A model generated the notes under the pieces. The model was not told where the DNA came from. It saw only the letters and a list, made by a program, of their open reading frames with translations, and did no database searches. Position numbers and translations under genes: made by a program. A stretch of 35,765 nucleotides of DNA from Pseudomonadales bacterium. Lineage in GTDB: Bacteria; Pseudomonadota; Gammaproteobacteria; Pseudomonadales; Pseudohongiellaceae. The stretch is taken from contig JAIRJU010000063.1 in assembly GCA_031260485.1 (NCBI GenBank), forward strand, positions 1 to 35,765, written 5' to 3'. Within the stretch, counting starts at the first letter, position 1. Each line of letters opens with the position of its first letter. Shown one piece after another: positions 33,427 through 35,765 of this stretch.

Positions 33427-33526
33427 GACGCCTCCGCACGAGCACGGCGCTCGCTTCCTCCTGCGCCAGAGTCTGAGATACAGATCCCCCATTTTTCCTA
33501 AAGTAAGTACAAAGGATCAACCCAAT

Positions 33527-33556
33527 TTGACAAGTTTGTATCCCATGAGATACGTT
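33527..33556 (+). promoter_or_regulatory. Promoter with internal palindrome for the RelE/HTH pair
   Basis: A perfect -35 TTGACA (33527-33532) is followed at 18 bases by TACGTT (33551-33556), a weak -10. Between and over the -10 lies the inverted repeat GTATCCCATGAGATAC (33538-33553), a likely operator for the encoded antitoxin. If this -10 is used, transcription would start at or next to the toxin ATG (33563). Confidence 0.5.
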
Positions 33557-33562
33557 AGCGTC

Positions 33563-33850
33563 ATGAAAATCGAGACGACTCCCGAATACGACTCTTGGCT
33601 CGACAGCCTGCATGACTTGATTGGTCGCGCCCGGATTCAGGCCCGCACCGAAAGGCTAGCGGAAGGCAATCCAGGCCAATTCCGTAACCTGGACGGCGCT
33701 CTCTCTGAACTCAAGATCGACGTTGGCCCCGGCTATCGGGTGTATTACACGCAGCGCGGCAATGTGCTGATTCTGCTGTTGTGTGGCGGTAATAAAAGCA
33801 CCCAGCAAAAGGACATCCGGCTCGCGCGCAAACTGCTCAAAGGGTTATGA
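33563..33850 (+). CDS. RelE/ParE-type addiction-module toxin (COG3657 type)
   Basis: A 95-residue toxin of the putative addiction module killer group. It begins MKIETTPEYDSWLDSLHD, then IGRARIQARTERLAEGNPGQ, LSELKIDVGPGYRVYYTQRG, and the closing LLCGGNKSTQQKDIRLARKL. These are the hallmarks of this RelE-fold subgroup, where Arg and Tyr of GYRVYY probably contact mRNA. ATG 33563 is preferred over an upstream start at 33527, which would lie in the promoter. The antitoxin gene follows after three bases. Confidence 0.92.
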   Translation: MKIETTPEYDSWLDSLHDLIGRARIQARTERLAEGNPGQFRNLDGALSELKIDVGPGYRVYYTQRGNVLILLLCGGNKSTQQKDIRLARKLLKGL

Positions 33851-33853
33851 ACC

Positions 33854-34186
33854 ATGACTACCACCCAGACCAAACCGCCCCACAAGACCAAACCCGCCAA
33901 GACCCTTACACGTCCCTACGATGTGGCTGAGCATCTGCGCACACCAGAAGAAATGGCACTGTATTTGGATGCCTGCATCATCGAAAGCGACAGCGATCCA
34001 AGTTTTGTCGCCAAAGCCCTGGGCGACATTGCCCGCGCCAAGGGCATGACAGCCCTCGCCAAGGAAACCGGGCTGGGGCGCGAGAGCCTTTACAAGGCGC
34101 TTTCCAGTGAGGGCAACCCTGAGCTTGGCACGGTGCTGAAAGTGACACGCGCGCTTGGTGTGCGGCTGGCTGTGGTTCCAGTGTAA
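33854..34186 (+). CDS. HTH antitoxin (COG3636-type addiction antidote)
   Basis: A 110-residue antitoxin with a Thr/Lys/Pro-rich arm of about 20 residues. It continues with PYDVAEHLRTPEEMALYLDA, SDPSFVAKALGDIARAKGMT, and the HTH ALAKETGLGRESLYKALSSE followed by NPELGTVLKVTRALGV. This is the known partner of the COG3657 toxin encoded just upstream, and together they form a complete toxin-antitoxin operon. The 132 bases after it contain an inverted repeat (CCACCCGCC against GGCGGGGGTGG) without a T run, and no gene. Confidence 0.93.
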   Translation: MTTTQTKPPHKTKPAKTLTRPYDVAEHLRTPEEMALYLDACIIESDSDPSFVAKALGDIARAKGMTALAKETGLGRESLYKALSSEGNPELGTVLKVTRALGVRLAVVPV

Positions 34187-34318
34187 AAACACGCCCACCC
34201 GCCCTTTCTTTATCCCCATCAAACTTTTGCTAAGGCGGGGGTGGTATTTCACGCCAAGGCGCGTTAACACTACCGTACCGCCTCTGCGATCAGCGCGACA
34301 GTAAAAAACTTGCCACGC

Positions 34319-34645
34319 TCAAAGCACAGCCTCAATTCCTTTGCGGTCAAGAATATCGAGCAGGCGCCGCGAAGGGCCGCTAGGGTGTTTGTCGCCTGCT
34401 TCCCACTTGCGCACAGTGGAGGTACTCGCACCCAACACATCAGCCAGCGCAGCTTGGCTTAAATGTAAGCGATCGCGCAGCGCTCGAACTCTCCCGGCGT
34501 CGTAATCTTGCGGCGCCAGACACGCCATGTCGTAGTGCGCCATGCGGCGCTTGTCGATGAAACCTAGGCGATATAGATCCCTTGCGCCTTCATGCACCGC
34601 TTCAAAAATGCGGCTCTTGGCTTTACGTTGGGGTTGGATGCCCAT
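34319..34645 (-). CDS. XRE-family HTH antitoxin/regulator
   Basis: A 108-residue DNA-binding protein in the group of antitoxins that follow COG4737-type RelE toxins. The N-terminal RKAKSRIFEAVHEGARDLYR region is followed by an HTH: VRALRDRLHLSQAALADVLG then ASTSTVRKWEAGDKHPSGPS and RRLLDILDRKGIEAV. ATG 34645 (MGIQPQRKAK) is the best start and overlaps the toxin gene end by 23 bases. It probably represses its own operon through the palindrome at 35017-35030. Confidence 0.92.
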   Translation of the reverse strand: MGIQPQRKAKSRIFEAVHEGARDLYRLGFIDKRRMAHYDMACLAPQDYDAGRVRALRDRLHLSQAALADVLGASTSTVRKWEAGDKHPSGPSRRLLDILDRKGIEAVL

Positions 34646-35021
34646 GTTTACAAATCTCCTGCAAAATGCCGTCATCAACTGCGTCGTCCAGTTGCTCAGG
34701 CGTGTGTTTCAACCAGTCTGCGGCATAGTCTTTGAGCGCCCGCAACTCCTGATCGCTGATGTTATCGCGCTCATTCTTTTCAAAACCAAACACGAAGAAC
34801 CACCGGGTATCTTTGTTGGTGGCAAGCAGCGTTCTCACGCCGCCGCTTTTACCCCGGCTTGGCAGAGCAACACGCTTCTTTACCACGCCACCACCCAAGT
34901 CGGCATCAATCAGCCCAACCGACATTTCGACAACGGCTTTGCACAACGCTGTATCGGTCAGATCGGTTTTACGCATCCATCGCTGGAAGCCATGAGTCTT
35001 GAACACGCGCGTCATAGGCAT
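34623..35021 (-). CDS. RelE-type toxin (COG4737 type)
   Basis: A 132-residue protein of the RelE/HigB-like group: TRVFKTHGFQRWMRKTDLTD, then VGLIDADLGGGVVKKRVALP, SRGKSGGVRTLLATNKDTRW and FFVFGFEKNERDNIS. The K-R-V and G-x-R-T residues are those expected for ribosome-dependent mRNA cleavage. The first gene of its operon, with the HTH gene overlapping downstream. Start ATG 35021 or, six bases in, ATG 35015; the first lies inside a palindrome. The C-terminal 45 residues are longer than in many relatives. Confidence 0.92.
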   Translation of the reverse strand: MPMTRVFKTHGFQRWMRKTDLTDTALCKAVVEMSVGLIDADLGGGVVKKRVALPSRGKSGGVRTLLATNKDTRWFFVFGFEKNERDNISDQELRALKDYAADWLKHTPEQLDDAVDDGILQEICKHGHPTPT

Positions 35022-35030
35022 AAGTATGCC
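35017..35030. promoter_or_regulatory. Palindromic operator over the RelE-type toxin start
   Basis: GGCATAAGTATGCC has perfect 6-bp arms around AG and covers the first possible start codon (35019-35021). It is a plausible autoregulatory site for the HTH antitoxin and favours ATG 35015 as the real start, leaving the palindrome in the leader. Confidence 0.5.
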
Positions 35031-35257
35031 ACCAAGTGCTACGTCATTCAGCCATGAACATGGCCAATGAGGTCAAAGCGCCTTGCCCCCCCTCCTCTTC
35101 CTTTCCCCACCAAGCCTTCGCTAGCCGAAAAAACGTTCAAAAAGTGTGCCGAAGGTGTTGACACGCCCGCGCTTAACAGGTTTATTTGGCCGGCAGGGGA
35201 GAGAAGCAGTTCGGCCAGGGTGGAACCCGCTCAGCAAACTGAACGGTCAATTCCAAT

Positions 35258-35293
35258 AGATCAGACGGTAGATCAAACAACAGATCAGACGTT
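35258..35293. repeat. Three tandem 12-bp units upstream of the right-end TBDR
   Basis: Units AGATCAGACGGT (35258-35269), AGATCAAACAAC (35270-35281) and AGATCAGACGTT (35282-35293) follow each other without gap, about 220 bases before the TBDR start. A further TTGATCAGAAG lies near 35345. Possible regulator-binding array. The rest of 35031-35511 shows no gene I can support. Confidence 0.65.
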
Positions 35294-35511
35294 CCTCCAT
35301 GTACCAAAACCTAGCATTACCCGGCCTAAAGTTAGAAGAAGAAAGTTGATCAGAAGAAAAAAGCCAGCCAATGCGCATCCCGCGTGTTGGGGCGTAATGA
35401 GTAGTCTCTTTTCACTCTCAAGCAGTCTCTCCTCCTCCCGCGGTCGTGTAGGGGCCTCGCGGCTGCGGACTACAACAATCGAAAACAATCCAAGCAGAGA
35501 GAGAAAAAATC

Positions 35512-35765
35512 ATGAGACATACGCACCCCCCCTCCCCCAGCAGAAACACGCTTGCCTGCTCCATCACCACCATTACCGCCGCGCTGGCCTTCGCGCCCTG
35601 GGCTTTCGCGGCGGATTCATCCACCCAGCTTGAAGAAATCCAGGTTACCGGTTCACGTATTCGCCTTACCGATGGCATGGCCACGCCCACGCCGGTCACC
35701 TCGATAACCCCTGCCGAACTGCAACTCTACGAGCCGGGCGCCACCATCACCGAACAGCTCGATAT
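35512..35765 (+). CDS. TonB-dependent receptor, 5' end only
   Basis: 84 codons are present before the window ends. The signal peptide is about residues 1-33 (TITAALAFAPWAFA). Then come LEEIQVTGSRI at 40-50 and TPTPVTSITPAELQLYEPGA, TITEQLD. The segment matches the start of the TBDR at 1-2511 (GSRI, TPVPVTS, TITESL), so the two window ends carry receptors of the same class. An AGAGAG purine run lies before ATG 35512. The plug and barrel are outside the window. Confidence 0.9.
   Translation, partial: MRHTHPPSPSRNTLACSITTITAALAFAPWAFAADSSTQLEEIQVTGSRIRLTDGMATPTPVTSITPAELQLYEPGATITEQLD

Noticed and set aside
34195-34262. Possible integron attC site among toxin-antitoxin genes
   Set aside because: An inverted repeat is present (CCACCCGCC/GGCGGGGGTGG), but the core-site pattern is not convincing, gene orientations are mixed and no integrase is seen.
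35067-35633. 188-codon open frame before the right-end TBDR
   Set aside because: Low-complexity composition, it runs across the tandem repeats and into the TBDR signal-peptide coding region in another frame.

Overview
The window is a high-GC stretch of a gammaproteobacterial chromosome. The core gene order pilT < > yggS ... proC-yggT-metX-metW-DUF4426-rdgB-hemW is the order known from Pseudomonas and its relatives, and yqgE-ruvX lies close by as it does there. Four TonB-dependent receptor (TBDR) genes, two of them cut by the window ends, point to a TBDR-rich gammaproteobacterium. The sequence alone does not let me name the genus.

Layout. 1-2511: 5' part of a TBDR on the minus strand. 2785-3820: yqgE-ruvX. 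3821-4069: paired REP-like repeats. 4070-5137 and 5218-5910: divergent pilT and yggS. 5911-16077: an accessory block inserted between yggS and proC, all on the minus strand. It holds two paralogous TBDRs (6073-9081 and 12525-15548). Between them lie a polymorphic-toxin-like protein (10521-12392), its Imm53-type immunity protein (10237-10521), and a small membrane-protein gene flanked by 91-bp direct repeats. 16078-22629: housekeeping run proC, yggT, metX, metW, DUF4426, rdgB, hemW, phzF-like. 22630-28519: a PepSY membrane protein flanked by likely gene remnants, two toxin-antitoxin-like loci, and a btuF/btuC/btuD-like metal-chelate ABC importer. 28600-35021: a hotdog thioesterase, a secreted esterase and argE, scattered among toxin-antitoxin modules (DUF4160/DUF2442, VapBC, HicAB, an orphan HigA, and two RelE-type pairs), several of them broken. 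35512 to the end: 5' end of another TBDR on the plus strand.

How it fits together. The housekeeping genes cover proline and methionine synthesis, nucleotide-pool cleaning, haem-linked chemistry, PLP homeostasis, Holliday-junction processing and type IV pilus retraction. The accessory part concerns outer-membrane uptake (TBDRs, PepSY protein, ABC importer) and conflict or addiction systems. The most striking feature is the toxin gene between two TBDR paralogues. Its N-terminal half carries several short motifs of the IEEITIVG type that resemble the TonB-box-proximal segment (LEEITVTATR) of its two neighbours.

Repeats are prominent. There are three loci of inverted REP-like pairs, one of which appears to form the start region of hemW, plus a 91-bp direct-repeat pair and short tandem repeats upstream of the two TBDRs at the window ends. 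I saw no rRNA, tRNA, CRISPR array, integrase or intact insertion sequence.
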